DNA of 64,000 nt from Desmodus rotundus (lineage: Eukaryota; Chordata; Mammalia; Chiroptera; Phyllostomidae): the NCBI RefSeq assembly GCF_022682495.2, contig NC_071391.1, positions 113,009,195 through 113,073,194 of the forward strand. Reading direction: 5' to 3'. Below, piece after piece: positions 23,431-33,634 of the stretch. Positions within the stretch are counted from its first letter, which is position 1; the number at the start of each line of letters is the position of its first letter. The notes under the pieces are model-generated. The model saw only the letters and a program-made list of their open reading frames with translations, was not told the DNA's origin and ran no database searches. The position numbers and the translations under genes are program-made.

Positions 23431-25354
23431 CTCCATAAGCCCCTGCTCTGACTGGCAGGCCACAGTCGTGTTTTGGGACACTAGAACTGATGTCAGTTCA
23501 GAGAAAGTGTCCATAGCTCCTGATAGATCTGATTATTGCTTTTTTTCAAATGTAGTTACCCTAGTAAAAGGCCATAGGTACCTTTGGGGAAGGCTGGGAG
23601 AGAAAGAAACAATATATTCTTTGGCAGTATACAAGGACCCTTTGTCAAGCAAGCCCAGCCTCTCTTTATTCAAGGGGTTTTTGGTATGTAAATTAGCTCA
23701 ATTCTTGGAAATAATTGAGGGACTATGACTCTTTTTTATTATTCATATTAGACTTTTGTTCATTTTACCTAGAACTTTTCTGCTTATACATTAAGCAAAA
23801 CCTTAGTAGGCTTCCCATCTGTTTAACTTCTAGAAATGCCATAATTGATGAGCCAACACCATAGGTCTTCATGAGCCTGGCAATTCTTATTGCTGGTTTA
23901 CTGCTGCCCATTACAGTTACCAACTAACCTTGCCTTTGATAGTTGAGTACTGCCACCGGGCTCTTACCAGTTGAGATTCATTAACTCCCATTGCATTTAG
24001 ATTTCCCATTTCACTGACTGTACTTTCCACCGGAAGGTTTGGCATTCAGAGAAGAGTGACCACAGAGTTCTTCAGTGATATCAGGAGTCTCCTCTCAAAG
24101 TTATTTCTCATAATCATAATGTGAAATATGTCTCCTAGACTTTCCCAGGGTGGATGAGTAGGTCTTAAATGACAAGTCTGCTCTAACATTCAAAACTACT
24201 TAAGCTTTTGATCTCCAACCTCTACACTAAACCAAGGCAAGTTCTGACATTTAAACATGCTCACTCATTTTGGTTCAGGTTTCAGCCAACCAACTAAACA
24301 TATTCCTGTCTAACTCCCTGAGCTACAATATTAAAAGCAGATATGCTGCATAGTCAGTCCATATTTATAGATTCAGCCTGATCCAACTTTATGTTCCTTC
24401 CACTATTGCCCCACACCCTTAATAACCATTCCCATAGCTGTTTTTCAGATTTCTGTCATATAAGTTATAAAACTCAACTAGTTGTTTTATAGTGTAGTAT
24501 ACTTCCTCATGGGTCACACATCGTCCCTCACCTTTAGGGTCTGCTGGTCTTTAGATCTAGTTATAGCCCTGGAAGCAAAGAAGGGTTGTGCAGGTGAATC
24601 TGAGGAGACTCAACATCATCTTTAAGGGCATTTGCCTCAAAAGAGGTCATTACAGTTTCATTACAAAACGCAGGGCGATTCTCTCAGATAGAGATGAAGA
24701 AGCCAGTTCCCCTGGAGGTGAAGAGTCTCACCCCACTGGCCAATAAGACTAACCAGAAGTTAGGAGATCAATGTCCCTAGCTTCATCAGGGTCTTCCTAC
24801 CTGTTCTCATTCCAACTCTTCGAATTTCATTCCCTCTCAATTAATGCCCTTAATTTAACAGTACTTATCTTACAAAGCTGGAAGTTGGCGTGTTGTAATT
24901 TAGCCAGTCACAGGATGAGATTCTTATTTAGATTTTCAGCAATCTCAGCCCTGCAGCTATAGAAAATAAGTGTCTCCTTCAGGGCATACATAGTAGCTTT
25001 AGGGTTATTTAGGAAGCACTTGAGTTGGGAATTCTACTCCCTGAGCTCATCATTTTCCTTCCTCATTTTGTTCAATGACATTAGAAGCAAGCAGCCAATT
25101 TTATTACATCAATTAATTTTTTTAAAAAAGTGTTCAGAAGTATCATACACATGGTCACCTAGCACCTTGCTTCTTATCAGTAGTTGATTAGCAGCATCTA
25201 ATGGGGATACTTTGCATATCTCTATTGACAGATTATGCCGTGGACTAGCAGCGCTACTGAAAATAGAGTCATTAGCATCTTTAAATTTAATCAGATTAGT
25301 CAAATTCAGAAATCCCAGAACCAATGCAGAAAACTTATTATTAAAATTCTGTTC
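23431..25354 (-). pseudogene. Probable ERV-L gag/protease remnant
   Basis: This region is upstream of RT in the ERV-L orientation and has the modest GC content of the rest of the provirus. The minus strand near 25080-24700 reads as a charged, coiled-coil-like stretch beginning 'MSLNKMRKENDELRE', with stops, which suits a retroviral gag. No zinc knuckle or capsid hallmark is certain. The call rests mainly on position, so the left and right limits are approximate. Confidence 0.5.
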
Positions 25355-25362
25355 CTCTAGAA

Positions 25363-25644
25363 TAGCTATTTTCAACCAGTATGCTACAAGACGCACGCTG
25401 TGTGTGGCAAGAATTTTCAAAGCATGCAATACTTGGCTATTTAGTCAGGGCACCAACTTCTTTTCCCTCAGATTGTCAAATAAAAAAATGACAACAGCCA
25501 ACACAAAAATAGTTGTCTGGTGGGACTGAATTAAAATTATACTTATTTTTGCCAGATTGGTAGAAAATATATCTTATGATGTGCTGCAGAATTTTAGTAA
25601 TTCATTTATTTATGTCAAGAGATGAAAAAGGTTGAAAATTGCTA
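25363..25644. mobile_element. Non-autonomous hAT element (282 bp)
   Basis: The ends are a 15-bp inverted repeat with one mismatch: TAGCTATTTTCAACC at 25363-25377 and, inverted, TAGCAATTTTCAACC at 25630-25644. The flanking 8-bp target duplication is CTCTAGAA (25355-25362) and CTCCAGAA (25645-25652), also with one mismatch. Inverted repeats ending in TTCTCAACC-like sequence and an 8-bp TCTAGA-type site are hallmarks of hAT transposons. The interior has no transposase. It borders the ERV-L gag-like region and may have inserted into it. I cannot name the family. Confidence 0.85.
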
Positions 25645-25689
25645 CTCCAGAATGACTATCATTATTAAAATCTGTATTTATCAGTGTTT

Positions 25690-25830
25690 GCCAGAGAAAC
25701 ATTCTATTAGAATATCTCTGTCTCTCTATCTCTATCCCTATCATCTTTATCTCTATCACTCTTTCTCTCTTTTCTCTTTCTCTTTCTATCTCTATTTCTA
25801 CCTCAATATCTATAACAATATAGATATACA
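25690..25830 (+). repeat. C/T-rich simple repeat (TCTCTA-like)
   Basis: An irregular pyrimidine run of tctatc, tttct and tctctt units lies on the plus strand. The 105-codon frame 25622-25939 across it is a low-complexity Ser/Tyr/Leu protein and not a gene. Confidence 0.75.
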
Positions 25831-26227
25831 GAACAATTTTATCAGTTTCATTTTGGATTATTCACTCTTAGATTTTCTTCAATTGATTTGTCTCAATCTT
25901 AATAAATCTTTCTTGTGCCAGGAGAGATCTGCTGTTTAGCTCCACTAGTAGATTTTTTTAAAATTTAAGTTACTATAATTTTTTCCACCAGAATTTCTTT
26001 TTTGCTTATTTGTATTTACAATGTCTGATCTTCCTATAGATATACCCTATTTGGTAAGCCAGTATTCTCATACGTTACTTTAATTATTTAGATTTGACTT
26101 TGTTAGATCTTTAAACATATTTATAAGAGCTTATTTAAAGTTTGTCACATATATTCAGTATAGGCTTACTTTGGAATTAGTTTTTATTGTTTGCTTGTAT
26201 TTCTTGGTATAGACCCTACTCACCTGC

Positions 26228-26270
26228 TGTTGTGTGTGTGTGTGTATACACATAGGTGTGTGTATCACAA
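26228..26270 (+). repeat. TG-rich microsatellite
   Basis: 'ttgtgtgtgtgtgtgtatac' is followed by a shorter TG run. It has a simple repeat pattern only. Confidence 0.8.
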
Positions 26271-26314
26271 CCTGTCTTTGCAACTGGACTTTTCTGTTGT
26301 TGTTTGTGTCATTT

Positions 26315-27217
26315 TCCATTTATTTTTTAAATTTACATATATATTTATTATTTTTAGAATACAGTTGTCTCCATTTTCCTCTACCACTTTTCCCTGCTCC
26401 ACACACCCCCACCTCCTACCCTCAACCCTTCCCCACTTTGGATCTGTCCATGCATCCTTTGTACATGTTCCTTGACAACTCTTTCCCTTCTTTCTCCCAT
26501 TATCTCCCTCCCTCCTCCCCTCTGGTTATTGTCAGTTTGTTCTTTATTTCAATGTCTCTGGTTCTATTTTGCTTGCTTTTCTGTTTTGTTGATTAAGTTC
26601 CACTTATAGGTGAGATTATATGGTATTTGTCTTTCACCGCCTGGCTTACTTCATTTAGCATAATGTTCTCCGATTCCATCCATGCTGTGGCAAAGGGTAG
26701 AAGCTCCTTTTTTTCTGCTGCATAGTATTCCCTTATATAAATGTACCACAGTTTTTTGATCCACTCATTTACTGATTGATGAGCACTTAGGTTGCTTCCA
26801 GCACTTGGCTATTGTAAATTGTGCTGCTATGAATATTGGGGTGCATAGGTTCTTTTGAATTAGTGTTTCAGGATTCTTAGGGTATAATCCCAGCAGTGGA
26901 ATTGATGAGTCAAAAGGCAGTTCCATTTTCAGTTTTTTGAGGAAATTCCATACTGTTTTCCACAGTGACTACACCAGTCTGCATTCCCATCAACAATGTA
27001 CTAGAGTTTCCTGTTGTCCACAACCTCACTGGCACTTATTATTTGTTGATTTGTTAATGATGGCCATTCTAACCAGTGTGAAGTGGTATCTCATTGTGGT
27101 TTTAATTTGCATCTCTCTGATGGCTAGTGATGCTGAGCATCCTTTCATATGTCTCTGGGCCCTCTGTATGTCTTCCTTGGAGAAGTGTCTGTTCATGTCC
27201 TGCTACATGCAAAAAAA
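26315..27217 (-). mobile_element. Bat L1 3' end and ORF2 (twin-primed, part 1)
   Basis: Read on the plus strand it is a long antisense L1 3' end with little divergence. The 'acagttgtctccattttcc' start is followed by the 'ccacttataggtgagatta' and 'atggtatttgtctttcacc' blocks. Further on come 'gatccactcatttactgat' and the ORF2 C-terminal region to 27217. The good match suggests a relatively young copy. Open frames inside it (94 and 120 codons near 26191-26596) are antisense UTR and not genes. Confidence 0.9.
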
Positions 27218-27423
27218 ATGAAACTTGACCAGCAACTTGCACCATACAAAAAAATAAATTCAAGATGGATAAAAGACTTAAATATAAGCTGTGATACTAC
27301 AAAAGCCCTAAAGGAGAACATAAGCAGGAAACCCTCAGATATCCCACACAGCAATATTTTTACTGATATCTTCTAGAGCAAAGGACATAAAGGAAAGAAT
27401 AAACAAACAGGACTTCATCAAAA
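27218..27423 (+). mobile_element. Inverted L1 ORF2 part (twin-primed, part 2)
   Basis: On the plus strand this is L1 ORF2 in sense. 'gatggataaaagacttaaat' is followed by 'cccacacagcaatattttta' and 'aaaggaaagaataaacaaac', ending in 'gacttcatcaaaat'. It lies head to head with the minus-strand part ending at 27217. In L1 coordinates about 270 bases (by recalled consensus) are missing between the two parts, which is the usual loss at a twin-priming junction. Confidence 0.85.
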
Positions 27424-27625
27424 TAAATTACATTTTATTAATTATGCTATTATAGTTGTCCCAGTTTTCCTCCCTTTGCATCCCTCCACCTAAGCATCCC
27501 CTACTCCCTCAGGCAGTCCCCCACCATTGTTCATGTCAATGGATCATGCTATTCCATTTGGCTATTCCATTTCCTATATTGTACTTTACATCCCTATGTC
27601 TATTCTGCAACTGGACATTTTAAAT
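27424..27625 (-). mobile_element. Second L1 3' end fragment
   Basis: A new L1 3' end starts directly after the inverted part. It reads 'attatgctattatagttgtc', 'ccaccattgttcatgtcaat' and 'ctattccatttcctatatt', which is another bat-type L1 3' UTR in antisense. The first insertion probably landed at the 3' edge of this older one. Confidence 0.7.
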
Positions 27626-29165
27626 AATATTTTATGGCAACTTTAGAATTTAGACATGTTGTTTCTGTTTGTTATTATCATAGAGCTATTATATTATTTC
27701 CTCCAAATATCATGTGAAAGAATTTCATTTTATACTTTTTATTAAGGTAAAGCTTTTAAAAAATTGGTTTGAATAACTTGATTGTATGACTTTCTCTACA
27801 CATGGTTTCTAAAAATAGCTTTTAATTACATGCATCCACTAGATAGATATATCTCCCCATCATATTTGATTTATAATGGGTTAGTAATATTTTAATTGGG
27901 TAGATAGAAACTGTTCATTTTTAATTGGTTCAATTAAAATACAGATTAATTTTTAAAAATCTTTCTTTTTATCCTTTATAACTTTAACTGTTGCCTCAGT
28001 TCTCAAAGGATGACACACAATGAAGATTGAAGAGTGATTTCCTGAACACATAAGAGAAAATATTTAAAGGGAAAAAAAGAACCCTAATATTAAGTGTTCT
28101 TATTTAGTGCATATTGCCAGTTCTATTTTTCATCTCTAACAGAGAGACTCATTACCTTTATTAACTTGAAATGTCATGCAAATCTGCTCTAGGAAAGTGA
28201 CACATCTATCCTTACTCTCCTGAAAGGTAAATAAATCTGATTCAGGGAATTAGAGACATTTCTAACCTCATTATCCTGAAACACAAGTTTACATGCTTCA
28301 GGAAGGGACATGTCTGTATTTCCAAGGCTACCTGCTATGCAAACATCCTTGAATAGGCACTGTGGAGAAAATAAGCTGTGAATGTCTTTGAAGATGTTCA
28401 GAAATTTGAGTGATTCATGGAGAATTATACCTTAAGAAAAGATATTAAAGCCTTGGAACAAAGAACCATGCCTTAGGTCTGAATTACTTATGTGTGTGAA
28501 TTCTGTGTCTGTATTTTCAATGACCAAATGAGGTCTCTAGGTAAGCGGGCTGGAAAACAATGTCACACAAAGTAATCCTTATTTTCAGTTTGTTGAATGT
28601 TTAGCTTATGAGCTAATATGGATGGATGATAGTGAGCATGAAAAGGAACAAGGGCCTCTACAGCCAAGAGGACAGATTAGATTCTATCAAAACCCATGAA
28701 ACTATATTTTTCATTGAGGAAAACTGAGGAATTTAAGAGAAAAAATCTGAATTATTTAATACCTCAAAATAAACTTGAACTATATGGAAGTGTATTTACC
28801 TTGATTTTTATCATAAATATTCTTTTTTTCCATTTTATTTCTTTATAGTTTAATTTTACTATATATTTTATTATCATTTATCTTCCTTATAAGCCCTTTT
28901 ACTTACCTTGATTTGATTACACTAACTTCCTACCATCAGATGAATTTAACTTTTGTTTGACTGTTAAATCATTGTTAAAATAAATTTTACATTTTTCTCT
29001 AGTTTTGCTATTGAAAATTTATCCAAGCTGCACACGCTTATGCCTATACAATAGTAAAATTTTTCACAATGCTTTTGTTTATTTTACTTGTATTTTGAGT
29101 AATAGAATAGAGAAAAAATATTTGGCAAAGTGAGTCAATATGTTTTATTAACTAGTTATATATAT
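27626..29165. other. Unassigned AT-rich DNA
   Basis: No gene or repeat family is recognised. The stretch 28120-28560 is less AT-rich and non-repetitive, so it could contain conserved non-coding sequence or a repeat I do not know. Confidence 0.4.
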
Positions 29166-29177
29166 CAAGAATATTTT

Positions 29178-29382
29178 TTATTTTTTTAAATTTATTTTTA
29201 GAGAGAGAGGGGAAGGGAGGGAGAAGAAAGGGAGAGAAACATCAGTGTGCAGTTGCCTCTTGCACACCCCCCACTGGGGACGTGGCCCGCAACCCAAGCA
29301 TGTGCCTTGTCTGGGAATGGAACCGGCAACCCTTTGGTTCACAGGCCGGCACTCAATCCACTGAGCCACACTAGCCAGGGCT
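29178..29382 (-). mobile_element. VES SINE with 12-bp target duplication
   Basis: This is a full-length minus-strand VES SINE. Its pol III promoter is intact in form: the A box TGGCTCAGTGG (29358-29368 on the plus strand, inverted) and the B box GGTTCCATTCC (29314-29324, inverted), which differs at one base from GGTTCGANTCC. The 'gagagaaacatcagtgtgc' region and the A-rich tail are typical. Both flanks carry CAAGAATATTTT (29166-29177 and 29383-29394) with no mismatch. The perfect duplication suggests a rather recent insertion. A 63-codon frame (29178-29369 minus) is the SINE itself. Confidence 0.95.
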
Positions 29383-29644
29383 CAAGAATATTTTAAAAAT
29401 TAGTTTTCATAAATTTTTATTTAAATACATTTAAATGAGATCAGGATAGAAATTGAAAATCCTAATCTGTGTTATAACAAGAGGGACAGACAACAGCTTC
29501 AAAGTTTTAGAACTTGAGAATTTATTTACTTGACATACAAAGAACATAGAATAGTTAAATTAATTTTGAAAAAAGAACAAAGTTGTAAGAATGACACTAT
29601 TTGATTTCAAGACATTAGAGTGGAAAAACATTTTGGTCTTAATG

Positions 29645-29672
29645 GAAGAATGTGTGTGTGTGTGTTTGTATG
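29645..29672 (+). repeat. TG microsatellite
   Basis: A short 'gaatgtgtgtgtgtgtgtt' run with no other content. Confidence 0.8.
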
Positions 29673-29727
29673 TAATCTTAATGGAACTGACTAGACAGAT
29701 CCGTTCATACATAATCCATTGTTAGGT

Positions 29728-30267
29728 TTTTTTTAATTACACTATTACAGATATCCCCTGTTTTCTCCCTCTTTGCTTACCTCCACCCATCCCTGTACCC
29801 CGCCTCCCTTGGCCTTCACCACAGTATTGTCTGTGTCCATGGGCTATGCATTTTGTTCTCTAATATCTTCAGCTTCTTTTTTTCCAGTCCCCCCACGATT
29901 CCCCTTCCCTATGAGATCTGTCAGACTTGTTCCATGTATCCATGTCTCTGGTTCTATTTTGTCCATCAATTTCTTTTATGCATTAGATTCCACTTATAAG
30001 TGAGATCATATGGTATTTGTCTTTCTATGACTGGTTCACTTTGCTTAGCATAATAATCTCCAGGTCCATGCTGTTGCAAAGAATAAGAGTCCCTTCTTTT
30101 TTTAGAGTCACATAGTATTCTATTATGTACATGTATCACAGCTTTTGATCCACTCCCCTACTGATGGGCACTTGGGCTGTTTCCAGAACATGGCTATTGT
30201 AAATAACGCTGCTATGAACACAGGGGTGCATATATTCTTTCCAAATTGGTGTTTTGGGATTCTTAGA
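29728..30267 (-). mobile_element. L1 3' end (twin-primed, part 1)
   Basis: Antisense L1 3' end. It runs from a T-rich start through 'ccacttataagtgagatcat' and 'ctttgcttagcataataatc' to 'tttgggattcttaga'. It is more diverged than the copy at 26.3 kb. It meets sense-strand ORF2 at 30268. Confidence 0.85.
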
Positions 30268-30380
30268 ATGGTGCAGCCATTATGGAAGACAGTATGGAGT
30301 TTCTTCAAAAAATTAAGAATGAAACTGCCTTTTGGCCCAATGTTCCCACTTCTGGGAATATTCCCAATGATCCACTGGTT
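30268..30380 (+). mobile_element. Inverted L1 ORF2 part (twin-primed, part 2)
   Basis: Sense L1 ORF2 beginning 'atggtgcagccattatgg'. Translated without a stop near 30300 it includes 'MEFLQKIKNETAFWPN', the C-terminal ORF2 region. It ends at 'ttctgggaatattcccaatg', which in L1 coordinates is almost where the minus-strand part begins. The two halves therefore make one 5'-inverted insertion with very little loss. Confidence 0.8.
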
Positions 30381-30439
30381 TTGACAAAGATTCCAATAGT
30401 GACTAATTAATATAATAAGAAAAGATAATATTTTAAAAA

Positions 30440-31110
30440 AGGTTAATAAGCCATACAGATACCCATGTAGAAAAATAAAGGCAATTTTATCTCACATACC
30501 AAAATAAAAATAAAAATCTAAATAGACCATGGACCTAAAATTAAGGTATTTCTTACGGAAAGAAAAATACAAAATAAATAATGACTTTAGGTTAGAAAAA
30601 TATTTTAATAGTATAGGAATGACTCAAAACATAAACACAATAATATTGAAAAACTTAACTTAATAAATAATTAAACTTCCTCTCTTCTAAAGCTGATGAT
30701 AAGCAAATGAAAAAGCAAACAACACGTTTGTAGGCAAGTGTTATAAATTATATCTGATAAAGATCTTGTACACAAAATATGTCAAACACTGTGATTACTA
30801 AATACTAAAAATGAAAACAATGTAATTAAAAATGAGCGTAATATATGAACATATATTACTACAAATTCAAATAGCCAATAAGCATATCAAAATATGTTCA
30901 ACATAATTATTCATCAAGGAGATGCAAATGAAATCCACAAAATATTATTATATAACAACAAGAATGACTAAAATTAAAGACTTTGATGATAACAGTAATA
31001 TTAGGTTATGGAGTAAGTGGAACTAATATATTTTTGACAGAAATGCAAAATGTTACAGCCACTTTGGAAATCCATTTGTCACTTTTTCATAATTTTATAA
31101 CATCCATTTA
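30440..31110 (+). mobile_element. Old L1 ORF2 fragment (L1M-like)
   Basis: A-rich DNA with ORF2 landmarks in order: 'aaatagaccatggacctaaa', 'gtataggaatgactcaaaac', 'tatatctgataaagatcttg', 'caagaatgactaaaatt' and 'acagccactttggaaat' near 31058. Many indels and stops mark an old copy. Confidence 0.65.
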
Positions 31111-31129
31111 AGATGAATTATTGTGATAG

Positions 31130-31345
31130 TTTCTCCTTTTTCCTGGTTATGGTCTTTGTTTTGATGTCCAGTATTAATATAGTCACTCCAAGCTTCTTTT
31201 GATTAAAATTTTCATGGCAAATCTTTTTTTATGAGTTCACTTTTAACTTTTGTTGTCTTTATATTTAAGAGTTTTCTTATTTACAGTATTTAATTAGTAT
31301 ATTTTCTCCCCTTTTGACAAAGTCTGCTTTAAGTTAGTGTGGTTA
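31130..31345 (-). mobile_element. Old L1 ORF2 fragment, antisense
   Basis: The plus strand reads 'tatagtcactccaagcttct', 'ttttaacttttgttgtcttt' and 'tatatttaagagttttctt', an antisense stretch of L1 ORF2. It points opposite to the fragment just upstream, so it is a separate insertion or a rearrangement. Confidence 0.55.
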
Positions 31346-32040
31346 TGTTATTTGTGCTTAAAAGGAATCATGCTGAACTCAGTTCTGATATACAGATAAC
31401 TTACTTTGGATTAGTTTCTTTCAGAGTTTATTGAAACTATGTTAGAAAATGTCCACGGTAGCCTTAGTCAGGAGCTGATTTACCCCCACTGCGAAGGCAA
31501 TCCCCTCTCAGTGCTCTACAGCATCTCCCACACATGATTTCTGCTTATGTGGGTCTCTGGAAAGGCTAATTCTTCCCATGCCATGTGAGTTTCAGGAGTT
31601 TTTGCCTATTGCTTTTTGATGGTTACTGCTAGTGAGTATACTCCAACTAAAGGCCTGAGAGGACTACACACAGATCTTTGTCCCTCTTTGCGCATCTGTC
31701 TCCTGTAGGTTATTCTAGTTGCCTCTCAAAAATTTATCTGTTTTTCAACTAGTTTAATTTCCTGATTGTTTAAAAAAAACATATTAACTTTAGTCCCTGT
31801 GTCTTAATCATGACAGGAAATAGAATTTGGTTCTTGATATTTCAGTAAACAAACATTTGACCCCTTTCTAAGCTTAGTAGAATTAATTAATTAATTATAT
31901 AATTATTAGCAGCAATTAGGAATTGTTTTTGAAAACTGCTAGTTTATGATATCTGTCTCTCTCCAACAGTTCCTTAAGTAGCATGAAACCCACTTAACTA
32001 ATCATGTAAGATACTCTTCATTAAGGTTGATCATAAAGCA
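31346..32040. other. Unassigned; possible old repeat
   Basis: The part 31380-31740 has the feel of an old interspersed repeat (for example 'cttagtcaggagctgattta' and 'tgcttatgtgggtctctgg'), but I cannot name it. There is no coding signal. An ATTA-rich run lies at about 31878-31905. Confidence 0.35.
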
Positions 32041-32057
32041 ATTCTTGGAGAGGCTCT

Positions 32058-32172
32058 GTTTGTATATATATATACATATATATATATACACACACAAACA
32101 GAAAAGTATGTGTGTATATATACACACATATATATATACACACACATATATATACACACACGCACACACAAG
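32058..32172 (+). repeat. TA/CA compound microsatellite
   Basis: Alternating TA and CA/TG dinucleotide runs on both sides of a short 'aaacagaaaag' motif, which recurs as 'aagcagaaaag' at 32170-32180. Several open frames here on both strands (66-75 codons) encode Tyr/Ile/Cys/Val or Tyr/Ile/His repeats and are artefacts of the microsatellite. Confidence 0.9.
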
Positions 32173-32180
32173 CAGAAAAG

Positions 32181-32985
32181 TAAATGGCATTAGAAGAAAA
32201 CAGACTGTAACATTCAACCATCGGTTATTGAATGTTAGCCAATTATTTTTTTAATATTTAGAATAGAGTAATGAAAAGTACATATTTGTTTTTATAATTT
32301 TCCACAACATAGGTCCATAGTGTAATGCTTAATAATTAATTTGGTAAATGCCAGGAACACATTTAACAAAATGTACAAACACTCCTGATCAAACCTCTTA
32401 GATAAATAGAAACAATTTATATAACAAAGAATATATGTCAAAACACCATACAACTTCTTACTAAAGGATACAGCACTAAAGGCTTATTGATTGAATTCAT
32501 AAAATAGAGATAACAGTAAATGTAAATGAGTCATGAAATATAAGAACATAACTTTACTGAAAAGTGTAAATGGGACTTGGTTCATAGAAAACATTAAGCT
32601 TTCCTGGGAAGGAATTATAAGTCATGTACAAATTTTCATTTCCATAAATTTTTCCAATATTGAACACATCTATAGTGAAAAACCAATGATTTTTTTTTCT
32701 AATTTTGCAAAAAAGTTCTACAGTTCATTTGGAAAAAGTTCTGAAAATAGATTTGAAAAATTTTAAGGAAGGGCTAGCACAATTAGGAAGATCTTCAATC
32801 ATATATTAGAAGAAATTGAAATATTAAGTTTATTTAAAATAGGGTTTCTATTAGGAATTCTGGTAGCTAATCCATGTATCCTAAAGATGATTATTAGCAT
32901 TTCAAGTCAAGGAGAATGAGATTATTCATTCCATTTCTATGGAAGACTGACTAACGATGGGGAAAGTGAATAAGAAAGCTAATCC
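32181..32985. other. Unassigned AT-rich DNA
   Basis: No gene or repeat is recognised. A 77-codon frame at 32533-32766 has no domain. Confidence 0.4.
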
Positions 32986-32989
32986 ATGC

Positions 32990-33310
32990 CATATGAGCAG
33001 TTTTATAGGTCCACCATACCAAATCACCACAGATATTGAGTGTAAAAATAGCAGGAATTTATCATCTTACACTCCTGGAGGTAGGAATATGAAATCAAGT
33101 TGTTCCTGGGCCATGCCATCTCTGAATGTTCTGGGTAGGAACCCTTTCTTGCACCTGCGGCTTCTGTGACCCGAGCCGCTGCAGCATGGATACGGCATCA
33201 TCACTTTAAGCTCTGCCTCTGCCTTCAGGAGACATTCTTCCTTGTGTGTCTCTCCTCGCCCTCTCCTCTTTCTATAGGGACATCAGTCATTGCATCTGAA
33301 ACCCACCTTA
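32990..33310 (-). mobile_element. MaLR-type LTR (MLT1-like)
   Basis: The antisense LTR pattern is visible: 'ccaaatcaccacagatattg', 'ggaatttatcatcttacac', 'tcctggaggtaggaatatg', then the purine/pyrimidine-rich middle and 'tctatagggacatcagtc'. Mammalian apparent LTR retrotransposons of this type are ancient. The copy is diverged and lacks an internal region. Confidence 0.65.
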
Positions 33311-33634
33311 AATCTAGGATGATTTTATTTTAATATTCTTAATTAGTTACTTATACACACAATATTTTCATTTTAGATCACATCTGAGAATTTTCAACTC
33401 TTTATGCTATACATTAAATAAATTGAAGAAGCAGAATCTTACTCAAATTAATGAAAATATACAAATAATACAAAGAAGTGAAATATTAGGGAAGAACAAG
33501 ATTCAGAATGAATAAATAAGACACCAGAAAGTAAGACCAAGATTATTGAAACTCCTGATGAAATGCTTTTCTTGCTTTGTGGATTCTGAATTTGTATTCT
33601 AAGGATATAATCTAGCCATGTACTATGAAAAATA

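Larger units (their letters stand above)
20440..25354 (-). mobile_element. ERV-L provirus remnant
   Basis: On the minus strand, from high to low coordinates, the order is gag-like (about 25350-24000), protease/RT start, RT, RNase H, integrase and dUTPase. This is the gene order of ERV-L (class III) elements, which carry a dUTPase at the end of pol. Every frame is broken by stops, frameshifts and deletions. A foreign solo LTR splits RNase H at 21793-22612, and a hAT element sits at the 5' edge. I could not identify the provirus's own LTRs on either side. There is no intact protein, and the element is an old fossil. Confidence 0.8.

Noticed and set aside
26191..26596. Hydrophobic frames of 94 and 120 codons as membrane proteins
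   Set aside because: They are antisense reading of the L1 3' UTR, whose T/C-rich sequence gives Leu/Phe/Pro-rich chance proteins.
29178..29369. 63-codon frame 'MAQWIECRPVNQRVAG...' as a peptide gene
   Set aside because: It is the coding-like reading of the VES SINE head and recurs wherever that SINE occurs.
32002..32254. Cys/Tyr/Ile/Val-repeat proteins on both strands
   Set aside because: They are translations of a TA/CA microsatellite.
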